A stretch of 64,000 bases of DNA from Cupriavidus sp. WKF15 (GCF_029278605.1 NZ_CP119572.1:1054001-1118000); one strand, 5' to 3'. Positions 38,031 through 45,906 are shown, numbered from the stretch's first letter. Made by a program: numbers and translations. The notes: a model not told the origin generated them from the letters alone.

Positions 38031-40082
38031 ATGCCCGACGCCCAGTCGCGTTTCCGCCGCCGGCTGATGCTGTACTACGGCCTGTTCACGCTGGGTTTGT
38101 TCGGCTTCGTCGGCATGATGGGGCTGCTAGAGAAATCCAATGCCGATGCGCTCTGGCTCGGCTATGTCTTTCTCTTTATCACGATCGCGATCTACGCCTG
38201 CATCGGCCTGATCTGCCGCACCTCGGATCTCAACGAATACTACGTGGCCGCGCGGCGCGTGCCCGCCATGTTCAACGGCATGGCGATCGCGGCCGACTGG
38301 ATGAGCGCGGCATCTTTCATCGGCCTGGCGGGCATCCTGTTCGCGTCCGGCTATGAAGGCCTGGCCTACGTGATGGGGTGGACCGGCGGCTATTGCCTGG
38401 TCGCGTTCCTGCTCGCGCCGTATCTGCGCAAGTACGGGGGTTATACCATTCCCGATTTCCTGGCGGCGCGCTACGGCAATGGCAAGCCGGGCGGCAATCT
38501 GCCGGTGCGCGCCATCGCGGTACTGGCGGCATCGCTGTGCTCGTTTGTCTACCTTGTCGCGCAGATCCAGGGCGTAGGCCTCGTGGTCACGCGCTTTATC
38601 GGCGTGGAGTTCGCGGTCGGCATATTCTTCGGGCTGGCCGGCATCCTGGTCTGCTCGTTCCTGGGCGGCATGCGCGCCGTGACATGGACCCAGGTGGCGC
38701 AGTACATCATGATGATCGTCGCCTTCCTCGTCACGGTTTCGATGATTGCGTGGAAGCACCATCAGGAAGTCGTGCCGCAACTGAGCTATGGCCCGCTGCT
38801 GTCACAGCTGGACCAGCGCGAGCGGCAACTCGAGCGCGAGCCGGCCGAGCAGGCAGTACGAGAGTACTACCGGCAGCAGGCCATCCAGATGCAGGACCGC
38901 ATCGCGCGGTTGCCGGAATCGTTCGCCGAAGAGCGCGACGCGCTCGACGCGCGGCTTCGGGACCTGCGCGGGCGCAATGCGCCGCTGCGGGAGATCAAGG
39001 CGGTAGAACGTGAACGCATCGAATTCCCCGCCGATGCGGCCGCCGCGAAGCAGCAGTGGAACCAGATGCGCGAAGACGCGCTCGCGCGCAGCCAGCCTTC
39101 CACGCCATCGACCGAGCCCTATCCCTCGGCCTCGGAACACGAGCGCGGGAACAAGCGGCTGAACTTCGTATTGCTGGTGTTCTGCCTGATGGTGGGGACT
39201 GCCAGCCTGCCGCACATTCTCACGCGCCTGTACACCACGCCCTCGGTGAAGGAAACGCGCAACTCCGTGGCGTGGGCTGTGCTCTGCATCGCCTTGCTAT
39301 ACGTATCAGCCCCCACGCTGGCGGCATTGGTCAAATACGAGTTCTTCCAGCATGTGGTCGGCACGCCTTATGCCGAGCTGCCGCAGTGGGTCGTGCAGTG
39401 GCGCAAGGTCGATCCGCCTGTGTTCGCCCTGCGCGATGTCAATGGCGACGGCATCGTGCAATGGGCGGAAATCCTGCTGCAGCCCGACATGATCGTGCTG
39501 GCGGCGCCGGAGATTGCCGGGCTGCCTTACGTGATATCCGGGCTGATCGCCGCCGGCGCGCTGGCGGCCGCGCTGTCCACCGCGGACGGCTTGTTGCTGA
39601 CGATCGCCAATGCCCTGTCGCACGACGTTTTCTATCACATGGTCGACCGCCAGGCGAGCCACCAGCGGCGCGTCACCACGGCCAAGATCGTGCTGCTAGG
39701 GGTAGCGCTGTTCGCGTCGTACGTCACCTCCCTGCGTCCTGGCAATATCCTGTTCCTGGTCGGCGCTGCCTTCTCGCTGGCAGCCTCCAGCTTCTTCCCG
39801 GTACTGGTGCTGGGCATCTTCTGGCGCCGCACCACCGCCGCCGGCGCGGTAGCGGGCATGGCCGCGGGGCTTGGCATCTCGGTCTACTACATATTCGTCA
39901 ACTATCCGTTCTTTACCCGCATGACCGGGATTTTCGGCGACCGGTGGTTCGGCGTGGACCCGATTGCGTCTGGGGCATTCGGCGTTCCGGCGGGCTTTGC
40001 CGCGGCCATCCTGGTCAGCCTGGTCACGCCACGGAACGCGCCTGTGATCGACCGCCTGGTGAGCTACTTGCGAAAGGGGTAG
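38031..40082 (+). CDS. Sodium/solute symporter with coiled-coil and EF-hand insertions
   Basis: A 683-residue SSS-family (ActP-like) inner-membrane transporter, much larger than the 550 residues of E. coli ActP. About twelve hydrophobic helices are visible; conserved parts include NEYYVAARRVPAMFNGMAIAADWMSAASF and LIAAGALAAALSTADGLLLTIANALSHD. Two insertions stand out. Residues about 255-375 are hydrophilic and coiled-coil-like (Glu/Arg-rich). Residues 469-480 read DVNGDGIVQWAE, a complete EF-hand calcium loop. It lies 105 bases after acs, so acetate or a similar acid is the likely substrate. Confidence 0.9.
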   Translation: MPDAQSRFRRRLMLYYGLFTLGLFGFVGMMGLLEKSNADALWLGYVFLFITIAIYACIGLICRTSDLNEYYVAARRVPAMFNGMAIAADWMSAASFIGLAGILFASGYEGLAYVMGWTGGYCLVAFLLAPYLRKYGGYTIPDFLAARYGNGKPGGNLPVRAIAVLAASLCSFVYLVAQIQGVGLVVTRFIGVEFAVGIFFGLAGILVCSFLGGMRAVTWTQVAQYIMMIVAFLVTVSMIAWKHHQEVVPQLSYGPLLSQLDQRERQLEREPAEQAVREYYRQQAIQMQDRIARLPESFAEERDALDARLRDLRGRNAPLREIKAVERERIEFPADAAAAKQQWNQMREDALARSQPSTPSTEPYPSASEHERGNKRLNFVLLVFCLMVGTASLPHILTRLYTTPSVKETRNSVAWAVLCIALLYVSAPTLAALVKYEFFQHVVGTPYAELPQWVVQWRKVDPPVFALRDVNGDGIVQWAEILLQPDMIVLAAPEIAGLPYVISGLIAAGALAAALSTADGLLLTIANALSHDVFYHMVDRQASHQRRVTTAKIVLLGVALFASYVTSLRPGNILFLVGAAFSLAASSFFPVLVLGIFWRRTTAAGAVAGMAAGLGISVYYIFVNYPFFTRMTGIFGDRWFGVDPIASGAFGVPAGFAAAILVSLVTPRNAPVIDRLVSYLRKG

Positions 40083-40101
40083 GGCGGAAGATCACGAAAC
40101 G

Positions 40102-40130
40102 CTGGACGCGTTGCCGGGCTCTGCTATAAT
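40102..40130 (+). promoter_or_regulatory. Promoter for tRNA-Ser
   Basis: TGCTATAAT (perfect extended -10, hexamer at 40125-40130) with a weak -35 CTGGAC 17 bases upstream (40102-40107). The tRNA starts 13 bases after the -10. Confidence 0.8.
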
Positions 40131-40142
40131 CGCTGACTTCCC

Positions 40143-40233
40143 GGAGAGATGGATGAGTGGTTTAAGTCGCACGCCTGGAAAGCGTGTATAGGTTAACAGC
40201 CTATCGGGGGTTCGAATCCCCCTCTCTCCGCCA
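40143..40233 (+). tRNA. tRNA-Ser (GGA)
   Basis: A 91-base class II tRNA with acceptor GGAGAGA/TCTCTCC, a long variable arm, anticodon GGA in the loop CTGGAAA and encoded CCA. Reads UCC and UCU. Confidence 0.96.
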
Positions 40234-40282
40234 CACATTCTGTAAGGCTTTGCGGGTTAGCGACAGCTGACGGCAGGGTTAT

Positions 40283-40317
40283 AAAAAGGGCTTGGGTCAT
40301 CGACCCCAGCCCTTTTT
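40283..40317. terminator. Terminator after tRNA-Ser
   Basis: GGGCTTGGGTC and GACCCCAGCCC pair with one mismatch and are flanked by A5 and T5. A strong, two-way Rho-independent terminator 50 bases after the tRNA. Confidence 0.9.
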
Positions 40318-40359
40318 GTTTGCCTGCACGATTGCAATTCCGAGGAGGGGCGTAACGCT

Positions 40360-40713
40360 TTGATACAGCTGCCCAAAGCCGCTTTCGCTATTCTGGCGCC
40401 CCCGATGCCGCACATCTGCCTAATGTCCCGAACATCCCGAACAGCCGGCCTGACCCTGTTTCTCTGCTTCTTCCTGGTCTCGCCAGTGACGCGCGCCGAT
40501 AGTACCGAGTACAAGGAAAAATTTCGCGACGGCCCGTGCAAGGTCGAGCGCAAGCAAAAGGGCGATGGCGAGTACAAGGAGAAGCGAAAATGCAAAGGCG
40601 GTCCGCCTGGCTATGAGCAAAAGCAGAAGTACCGCGAAGGCCCCTGCCTGATCGAGCGCGAGTGGAAAGACAACGGTGACTATGAGGAGAAGGTCGAATG
40701 CAAGCGCTCGTGA
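40360..40713 (+). CDS. Exported charged protein with two 36-residue Cys repeats
   Basis: Function not recognised. The 117-residue frame begins at TTG 40360, 11 bases after a strong GAGGAGG. A hydrophobic signal sequence covers about residues 30-44 (cleavage near TRA-DST). The mature part is highly charged and contains two 36-residue repeats, each of the form K(F/Y)R(D/E)GPC...ER...(G/N)(D/E)Y.EK..CK. Cys60 and Cys78 in the first correspond to Cys96 and Cys114 in the second, an even set suited to disulfides. Alternative ATG starts lie at 40405 and 40423. Confidence 0.8.
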   Translation: MIQLPKAAFAILAPPMPHICLMSRTSRTAGLTLFLCFFLVSPVTRADSTEYKEKFRDGPCKVERKQKGDGEYKEKRKCKGGPPGYEQKQKYREGPCLIEREWKDNGDYEEKVECKRS

Positions 40714-41044
40714 GTGCATGCGTTGACGGCCGGTGATCCAGGTTGGCGGCCAGCGCAGGCTCACTATTCGACTATTCGAACCTGCCCGCGCGCAGTGAAG
40801 ATTGACCCGGGTGGGTGATGCGGCCAGCCTGCCCGCGACGTAGACTGGCCTCACGTAGGTGCCGGATCTCCTCCAGCCTACAGGTCCTTCAGCCCCTCGA
40901 GGCCCCCGCACCGAGGGGCTTTTCTCTGCGCGCAGATTTTATTGGCCTCGACACCTCTCCGTTCCTTGTCGGACTTCCTCCGATACCGGACGCCTCGCGC
41001 AAGAGCTATCACCAAGTCATGGCAGCATCTGCAAGGAGGCCATC
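40714..41044. other. Gene-free stretch with one terminator
   Basis: Apart from the hairpin at 40891-40924 I see no gene or clear element. The short frames here lack ribosome sites and family features. Confidence 0.6.
40891..40924 (+). terminator. Rho-independent terminator
   Basis: AGCCCCTCG and CGAGGGGCT form a 9-bp stem with a 12-base loop followed by TTTT. It ends transcription from the Cys-repeat gene or from an unseen short transcript. Confidence 0.75.
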
Positions 41045-41287
41045 ATGCAAGCACGATTGGCGCCTCGGAACATCCAGGAGGACCTCAAGGAGCTGGATGA
41101 CACGGAACGGTCCATTGAGCGCCTGGGGCAGCGCATTCACGCGCAGGAGCGACGGATCGCGGAACTCAAGCGGGACGGCATTGAAAGCAATAGCGCCGAG
41201 CAAATCCGTGCCAGGCTATGCGATAGCCTCAGCGATCTGGTCAAGCATCGAGCGCTGATTTTGCATGACATGACCTATCCAGGTTAA
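41045..41287 (+). CDS. Small coiled-coil protein of unknown function
   Basis: An 80-residue, highly charged protein predicted to be mostly helical with heptad-like spacing (RNIQEDLKELDDTERSIERL and AQERRIAELKRDGI). A strong AAGGAGG site lies 6 bases before the ATG, which decides the start over the longer open frame. No signal peptide or membrane segment. Not recognised; it lies in a patch of orphan genes following tRNA-Ser. Confidence 0.7.
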   Translation: MQARLAPRNIQEDLKELDDTERSIERLGQRIHAQERRIAELKRDGIESNSAEQIRARLCDSLSDLVKHRALILHDMTYPG

Positions 41288-41324
41288 GGGGACGGGCGCC
41301 GTTTGCAAACGACGGCCAGGCGCG

Positions 41325-41609
41325 TCAAGGCGTCTGACGGCCAACCGGCCTCACGCTCGGCATGCCGCCGATGTTCTCGATGCGCGGCAGTGCGCCCATG
41401 GCAATATGCTGCCTGACTGCATCCATCAGTTCCGCAGTGTTCCACTGGCCCTTGCCGATTGCCGAAGAGGCGTCGCCTGTGACGGAAAAGCGCCCGCCGC
41501 AGCGTGCGCAGCGATACACGCAATCGCCATGGAGCTGATCGCGACGGTCACGCCAACGTCGCGCAAGATCGCCGCACAGCAAGCAGGGCACGGCTGTGAT
41601 CGAGCTCAC
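41325..41609 (-). CDS. Small zinc-ribbon-like protein
   Basis: Not assigned to a family. The 94-residue product has Cys9-x2-Cys12 near the N-terminus and Cys30, Cys34-x2-Cys37 further on, the last pair in the zinc-ribbon knuckle CARCGG. A metal site from CxxC pairs 20-25 residues apart is likely. Its ATG overlaps the stop of the upstream gene (ATGA), so the two are translationally coupled. Confidence 0.65.
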   Translation of the reverse strand: MSSITAVPCLLCGDLARRWRDRRDQLHGDCVYRCARCGGRFSVTGDASSAIGKGQWNTAELMDAVRQHIAMGALPRIENIGGMPSVRPVGRQTP

Positions 41610-41833
41610 GATATGACCTTCAGGTCGCGCCTATCCTCGCCAGGAGTCGCTTTCTCATTCCGTGAAGTCCTTGCTGGCGCGTCCTCCGTCCCTGCGCTGC
41701 GTAGCCGGACCGTCCCGCCCTCCCTGCATATTTCCAGCACGGCGTGCTCCTTCCTGGCGTAGTGCCAGCCAGCAGCAATAGCCGCATCCAGCGTAGCGAA
41801 ATGAAGCGGGGCGGGCAGGCCAGCTGATTGCAT
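41606..41833 (-). CDS. Small protein coupled to the zinc-ribbon gene
   Basis: A 75-residue protein from ATG 41833 (a TTG four codons upstream is an alternative). The part FATLDAAIAAGWHYARKEHAVLEICREGGTVRL looks like a short alpha/beta fold with a final strand; the C-terminus is charged and probably unstructured. No family recognised. It overlaps the next gene by four bases. A perfect palindrome lies 27 bases upstream. Confidence 0.6.
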   Translation of the reverse strand: MQSAGLPAPLHFATLDAAIAAGWHYARKEHAVLEICREGGTVRLRSAGTEDAPARTSRNEKATPGEDRRDLKVIS

Positions 41834-41859
41834 GGACCACCCCAAGGCAGCTGGCGAAA

Positions 41860-41874
41860 CGCGAACAATTCGCG
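41860..41874 (-). promoter_or_regulatory. Palindrome upstream of the two-gene unit
   Basis: CGCGAA and TTCGCG are separated by CAA. It is immediately upstream of the minus-strand pair ending at 41325 and might be its operator. Short, so it may be chance. Confidence 0.3.
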
Positions 41875-42097
41875 AAGGTATGCCCGTCTCCTTGAACAGG
41901 GTAGCGGAGTACTGTATCGGAAGTCTTCGCAGCGAGTCCCTGTTCAGAAAGGAAGGATTTTGGCCGCGTTGTTATGAATTCGAGGGGCGGACGACATTCA
42001 TCGCTTTCGCTTTTCCTGGCCACCTTATGCGCCATTTGCATAGGCTGCCGTCTCGCACTGTGAAAGAATCGGACATCCCTTCCAACGCGCCCGCACC

Positions 42098-42946
42098 ATG
42101 TCCGAACCCACCGTCTACCTCAATGGGGAATTGACTCCCTTGTCCGAAGCCCGCATCCCTGTGCTGGACCGCGGCTTCATCTTCGGCGATGGCATCTACG
42201 AAGTCATCCCGATCTACCACGGCAAGCCGTTCCGCGGCGCCCAGCACCTGGCGCGCCTTGCGCGCAGTCTGGCAGCAATCGGCATTCCCGATCCGCACAG
42301 CGAATCCGAATGGCTGGCGCTGATTGCACGCGTGGTGGAAGCCAATGGACTCTCCGACCAGATGGTGTACATCCAGGTCACGCGCGGCGTGGCGCGGCGG
42401 GCGCACGCCTTTCCCAAGGCGGTCACGCCGACGGTGCTGATCATGACCAATCCAATGGTGCTGCCGTCGGCGGAGGCCGTTGCAAAGGGCGTAGCATGCG
42501 TGACGATGGAGGACCGCCGCTGGCTGAATTGCCAGATCAAGTCGACCTCGCTGCTCGGCAATGTGCTGGCTGCGGAACACGCTGCCGAGCATGGCGTGAC
42601 CGAGGCTATCCAGTTCCGTGATGGCTGGCTCACGGAAGCCTCGTCGTCCAATGTGTGGGTGGTGCGCAAAGGCCGGGTATTGGCGCCGCCCAAGGACAAC
42701 CTCATCCTGGAGGGCATCCGCTACGGCCTGATGGAGGAACTCTGCGAGACGTTCGATATCTCGCTGGAGGCGCGCCGTATCTCGCGTGACGAGGTCTTCG
42801 GCGCCGATGAGGTCTTGCTGTCGTCGGCAAGCAAGGAGCTGCTGCCGGTGGTGTCCATTGACGGGCAGGTTATCGGCACCGGCGTGCCCGGGCCGGTATT
42901 CCGCAAGCTCTACGACGCCTATCAGGCTGCGAAGGCCTCGCTTTGA
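42098..42946 (+). CDS. Class IV PLP aminotransferase (D-amino acid aminotransferase-like)
   Basis: A 282-residue fold-type IV pyridoxal-phosphate enzyme of the Dat/IlvE group. The PLP lysine is Lys148 in LNCQIKSTSLLGNVLA. Other family parts are DRGFIFGDGIYEV, VYIQVTRGVA and FRDGWLTEASSSNVWVV. The combination of sequence and short length fits D-amino acid aminotransferase better than branched-chain aminotransferase. It produces D-glutamate or D-alanine in related organisms; the actual substrate is not visible. A 150-base stretch before it contains no gene. Confidence 0.88.
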   Translation: MSEPTVYLNGELTPLSEARIPVLDRGFIFGDGIYEVIPIYHGKPFRGAQHLARLARSLAAIGIPDPHSESEWLALIARVVEANGLSDQMVYIQVTRGVARRAHAFPKAVTPTVLIMTNPMVLPSAEAVAKGVACVTMEDRRWLNCQIKSTSLLGNVLAAEHAAEHGVTEAIQFRDGWLTEASSSNVWVVRKGRVLAPPKDNLILEGIRYGLMEELCETFDISLEARRISRDEVFGADEVLLSSASKELLPVVSIDGQVIGTGVPGPVFRKLYDAYQAAKASL

Positions 42947-43000
42947 GCGGCCGGGTACGCACGTGCTAGCATGGCTGCCGAACCGCTCCGGGAGATTGCC

Positions 43001-43276
43001 ATGGCCAAGCGCGAGCGCGGCCGCCGCGCCTTGCAGGACGAGGTGAGCCGGCGAGTGCAGCAGATCGACGAAATCGGCGAGGATGGCGCCAGGATTCGCG
43101 TGCCGATGCCTGAGCCGCACCCGCGTGATGCACGCGGACGTAACTGGGATATGAAGGGCTTCGGCAAGGGCACCGGCTACGAGGCCGGCATCCGCGCCGT
43201 GGTCGACAAGGTGCGCGACGAGTTCGATCTGTCGGACTCGATCGAGAACCGCGCGCCGAATCCATTCGGCGGCTGA
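43001..43276 (+). CDS. Conserved small hypothetical protein
   Basis: A 91-residue soluble charged protein, starting at ATG 43001, 7 bases after GGGAG. The N-terminus is basic and helical (AKRERGRRALQDEVSRRVQQIDEIGED); the middle has PMPEPHPRDARGRNWDMKGFGKGTGYEAGIRAVVDKVRDEFDLSD. No known domain. It follows the aminotransferase by 55 bases and may be cotranscribed with it. Confidence 0.72.
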   Translation: MAKRERGRRALQDEVSRRVQQIDEIGEDGARIRVPMPEPHPRDARGRNWDMKGFGKGTGYEAGIRAVVDKVRDEFDLSDSIENRAPNPFGG

Positions 43277-43319
43277 GCCCTGGACGCCTGCTCCACGGTG
43301 TCGCTGTGGAAGGCACGGG

Positions 43320-44594
43320 TCATGACTGGTCCTGGATGGTCTCCAGGCGTGGCTCCGCACTCTGCCAGGCCCCGCCAGACCGGCGCTTGGCGCCGTACAT
43401 GGCTGCGTCGGCCGCGTGCAGCAGCCCCTGGCTGCCCCGCGCATGCACCGGGAACACGGCTATGCCAATGCTAAGTGATGCGGTGATGCAGGTGCCATCG
43501 GGCAAATGGACAGGCTCGGGGATCCGTTGCAGGACCTGCTCGGCGATCTGGACGGCGTCTGCGGGCGCGCGCAAGGACGTGGTCAGCACGGCGAACTCGT
43601 CGCCCCCCAGGCGGGCGACTACATCGCCCTCCCGCACGCCTGCGCGGATGCGTTGCGCCAGGGCTATCAGCACGGCGTCTCCGGCAGCATGGCCAAAGCG
43701 GTCATTGATGCCCTTGAAGTCATCACTGTCGAGATAGAGCAGGGCTGCATAGCCGGTGCTTGCAGCCGCGGCGCGTACGGCGAGTTCCAGCAATTCCTCG
43801 AACGCTGACCGGTTGAGCAGGCCGGTCAGCGAGTCATGGCTGGCACGATGAGCGAGCGACCGGTTCTCGTGCTGCATCTGGTGTTGCCAGGTTTCCAGTT
43901 CGTCGAGCAGGCCGTTGAAGTCGTCGCCAAGCGCATTCAACTCCTCGATGCGGGCGGGTGGCGTGCGCTGGGCAAAATCGCGCTCCGAACGCACGGCGTG
44001 GGCCACGCGCATCAGGTTGCGCAGCGGTTCGACGATCTGCGCCAGCATGCGGCTCGACATGTAGTGCGCGCTGACCGCCGTCAGCAGCAGACAGGCGAGC
44101 AGGCCCAGCCCGCCCTGCAGCAGGAAGTGCAGCAGATTGGAAGGGTCGCCGGTCATGCGCAGGATACCGACCGGCCTGGCGTCATGCAGAATCGGCTGCT
44201 CGATCACGCCAGTACTGAGCAGTTCCCCGATGGTGTGCCGCAAGCCGTCACGGCGTTCGTGGCCCGGACGCTGCCAGTCCGCCAGGACGCGGTTATCCGG
44301 GTCCAGTACCGTGGCGCGCGACACATCTTCGGACTCGGCAATCAGGGCCAGGGTCTCGCTGGCGGCAGCCTTGTCGTGGAACACCACGGGCGCTTCGAGC
44401 GTATAGGCGATCGAGCGCGCCACCAGCCGCAGGTTGTGGTCGGCATAGACCCGCAATGCCGTGAGGCCCAGCGCGGTCAGCGAGAGCCCCGCCGTGCAGA
44501 CCGCCAGCAGCGCCACGCCAAGGTGGATGCGGCGCAGCGCACCGTAGAGGGTAGGGCGTTGCCGGCCATTGGCAAGCCGCGATCCAGGCTTCAT
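43320..44594 (-). CDS. Membrane diguanylate cyclase, YfiN-like
   Basis: Makes cyclic di-GMP. The 424-residue protein has a membrane segment at about residues 23-47, a periplasmic sensor of about 105 residues (CHASE8-like), a second membrane segment (about 157-179), a HAMP linker and a GGDEF domain (about 253-412). The active-site GGDEF is intact and the inhibitory RxxD site (REGD) lies five residues before it. Its start overlaps the stop of a YfiR-like gene (ATGA), matching the YfiR-YfiN arrangement in which the periplasmic YfiR represses the cyclase. No YfiB is seen next to it. Confidence 0.9.
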   Translation of the reverse strand: MKPGSRLANGRQRPTLYGALRRIHLGVALLAVCTAGLSLTALGLTALRVYADHNLRLVARSIAYTLEAPVVFHDKAAASETLALIAESEDVSRATVLDPDNRVLADWQRPGHERRDGLRHTIGELLSTGVIEQPILHDARPVGILRMTGDPSNLLHFLLQGGLGLLACLLLTAVSAHYMSSRMLAQIVEPLRNLMRVAHAVRSERDFAQRTPPARIEELNALGDDFNGLLDELETWQHQMQHENRSLAHRASHDSLTGLLNRSAFEELLELAVRAAAASTGYAALLYLDSDDFKGINDRFGHAAGDAVLIALAQRIRAGVREGDVVARLGGDEFAVLTTSLRAPADAVQIAEQVLQRIPEPVHLPDGTCITASLSIGIAVFPVHARGSQGLLHAADAAMYGAKRRSGGAWQSAEPRLETIQDQS

Positions 44595-45178
44595 GACGAT
44601 GCGCCCCGGCGCCGGCCCAGTTGCAGCACGGCCGGATGGACATGGACACCGCTGCGGGCGAGCGAATCGAGATTTACGCGGAACGACACCTGGCTCTCGC
44701 GGATGTTCAGGCAGAACATGCTGCCAACCTCACACTCGAAGTCCTCTTCGCTGATGACCAGCACTGGCCGGCCCGTCAGTTCCGCGGCAAGGCGCTGGCG
44801 CCGGGCGTCGGTCATGGTGCCAAGATAGAGCGCATCGCACTGGCTCGCGAGCGGTTCCGACATGACATCGACTTCGCGCGTGCGCACCTGGCGGCCGTTG
44901 CTCAGCGCCCCGCCTTCGAGCAGGCGGGCCGGATACTGGCTGGTATTGTCCACGCAGAGGCGAATCGACTCCCGCTCGGCCGGCCAGTGCGCGTAGCCGA
45001 GCAGGCTGAAGACGACCCGCGCCACCATGTCGGCGCGTTGCGGGGCGGGTTGAGCGATCGCGCCCGGCGGCAATACGGCTGGCACGATAGCCAGCACGGT
45101 AGCCGCCAGCAGGCGCAGGCAGTAGCGGAAGGGGCTTCGGTTCCGCCTGGGGCGGATTCTGGCGGGGGCGCGAGCCAT
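44591..45178 (-). CDS. YfiR-family periplasmic repressor (DUF4154)
   Basis: A 195-residue exported protein with a signal peptide (LLAATVLAIVPAVLPPGAIA, cleaved before QPAP). The mature part shows the YfiR layout: early VVFSLLGYAHWP, four Cys in the mature part, and a terminal block VSFRVNLDSLARSGVHVHPAVLQLG. In the family it holds the neighbouring diguanylate cyclase inactive and responds to redox or cell-wall stress. I start at ATG 45178 because it gives a normal signal peptide; two further in-frame starts lie upstream (45235, 45307). Overlaps the cyclase gene by four bases. Confidence 0.85.
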   Translation of the reverse strand: MARAPARIRPRRNRSPFRYCLRLLAATVLAIVPAVLPPGAIAQPAPQRADMVARVVFSLLGYAHWPAERESIRLCVDNTSQYPARLLEGGALSNGRQVRTREVDVMSEPLASQCDALYLGTMTDARRQRLAAELTGRPVLVISEEDFECEVGSMFCLNIRESQVSFRVNLDSLARSGVHVHPAVLQLGRRRGASS

Positions 45179-45232
45179 GAGGTGGGTGAAATGTGCGTAC
45201 GGCCTGATCGGGTTGTCCTGGGCCCGCTCTTG

Positions 45233-45255
45233 CATGGAACGCAGTGCGTTCCATG
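45233..45255. promoter_or_regulatory. 23-base perfect palindrome upstream of yfiR
   Basis: The arms CATGGAACGCA and TGCGTTCCATG are perfectly complementary around a single G. It lies 55-77 bases before the chosen yfiR start. If translation began at 45235 it would overlap that start codon. It is long enough to be unlikely by chance, and probably is an operator for the yfiR-cyclase unit. Confidence 0.5.
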
Positions 45256-45441
45256 GCGTTCTCGTTTTGATCGGGCCGGGACGCAGGTTGGGGGCGGTTC
45301 CCGGCATTGTCTGAGGCGGTTATCGGCAGGATCGACGCAATCCTGAATCGTCAGCGGGCCTGCGGGCATCCTGTGCGCGTGAATGCGCGCGGCGCATAGA
45401 ATGCAGGCTTTGGTGCGCAGCGCCGATTCCCCCCACACCGC

Positions 45442-45906
45442 ATGATGACCTTCCTGCCGCTTCTACTGTTCCTGCATGTGATCGCTGCCGTCGTCTGGGT
45501 GGGCGGCATGTTCTTCGCCTATCTGTGCCTGCGCCCGGTCGCGGGGCAGGTACTCGATCCACCGTCGCGCCTGCGCCTCTGGCGCGGAGTCTTTGACCGC
45601 TTCTTCCGATGGGTCTGGGCGGCACTGGTGCTGATCCTGCTCAGCGGCGGTGCCATGATGGCCCATGCCGGCATGGCCGCGGCACCGCCGAACTGGCACC
45701 TGATGGCGGGCGTCGGCGTGGTGATGGCCGTGGTCTTCCTCTTCGTTTTCTTCGGGCCCTATCCCGCTTTGCGGCGCAATGTGGACGCTGGCGAATGGCC
45801 AGCCGCCGCCGCCGCGCTCAACCGGATCCGGCAAGCGGTTGGTATCAATCTGGTGCTGGGTTTGTTCAATGTCGCGGTGGCGACGCTCGGTCGCATTGTC
45901 AGCTGA
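45442..45906 (+). CDS. CopD-family integral membrane protein
   Basis: A 154-residue protein with four hydrophobic helices, at about residues 3-25, 52-73, 83-105 and 130-150. Segments LFLHVIAAVVWVGGMFFAYLCLRP and WVWAALVLILLSGGAMM match CopD/PcoD-like domains found in copper-handling and haem-related proteins. His12 in the first helix is the conserved residue. No copper resistance genes are adjacent, so copper transport is not established. Confidence 0.82.
   Translation: MMTFLPLLLFLHVIAAVVWVGGMFFAYLCLRPVAGQVLDPPSRLRLWRGVFDRFFRWVWAALVLILLSGGAMMAHAGMAAAPPNWHLMAGVGVVMAVVFLFVFFGPYPALRRNVDAGEWPAAAAALNRIRQAVGINLVLGLFNVAVATLGRIVS

Noticed and set aside
40143..42098. Integrated element at tRNA-Ser
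   Set aside because: No integrase gene and no duplicate of the tRNA 3' end was seen within the window, so an attachment site cannot be claimed.
41832..42134. 100-codon plus-strand frame before the aminotransferase
   Set aside because: Overlaps the aminotransferase start and the opposite small gene's promoter; no ribosome site and no domain.
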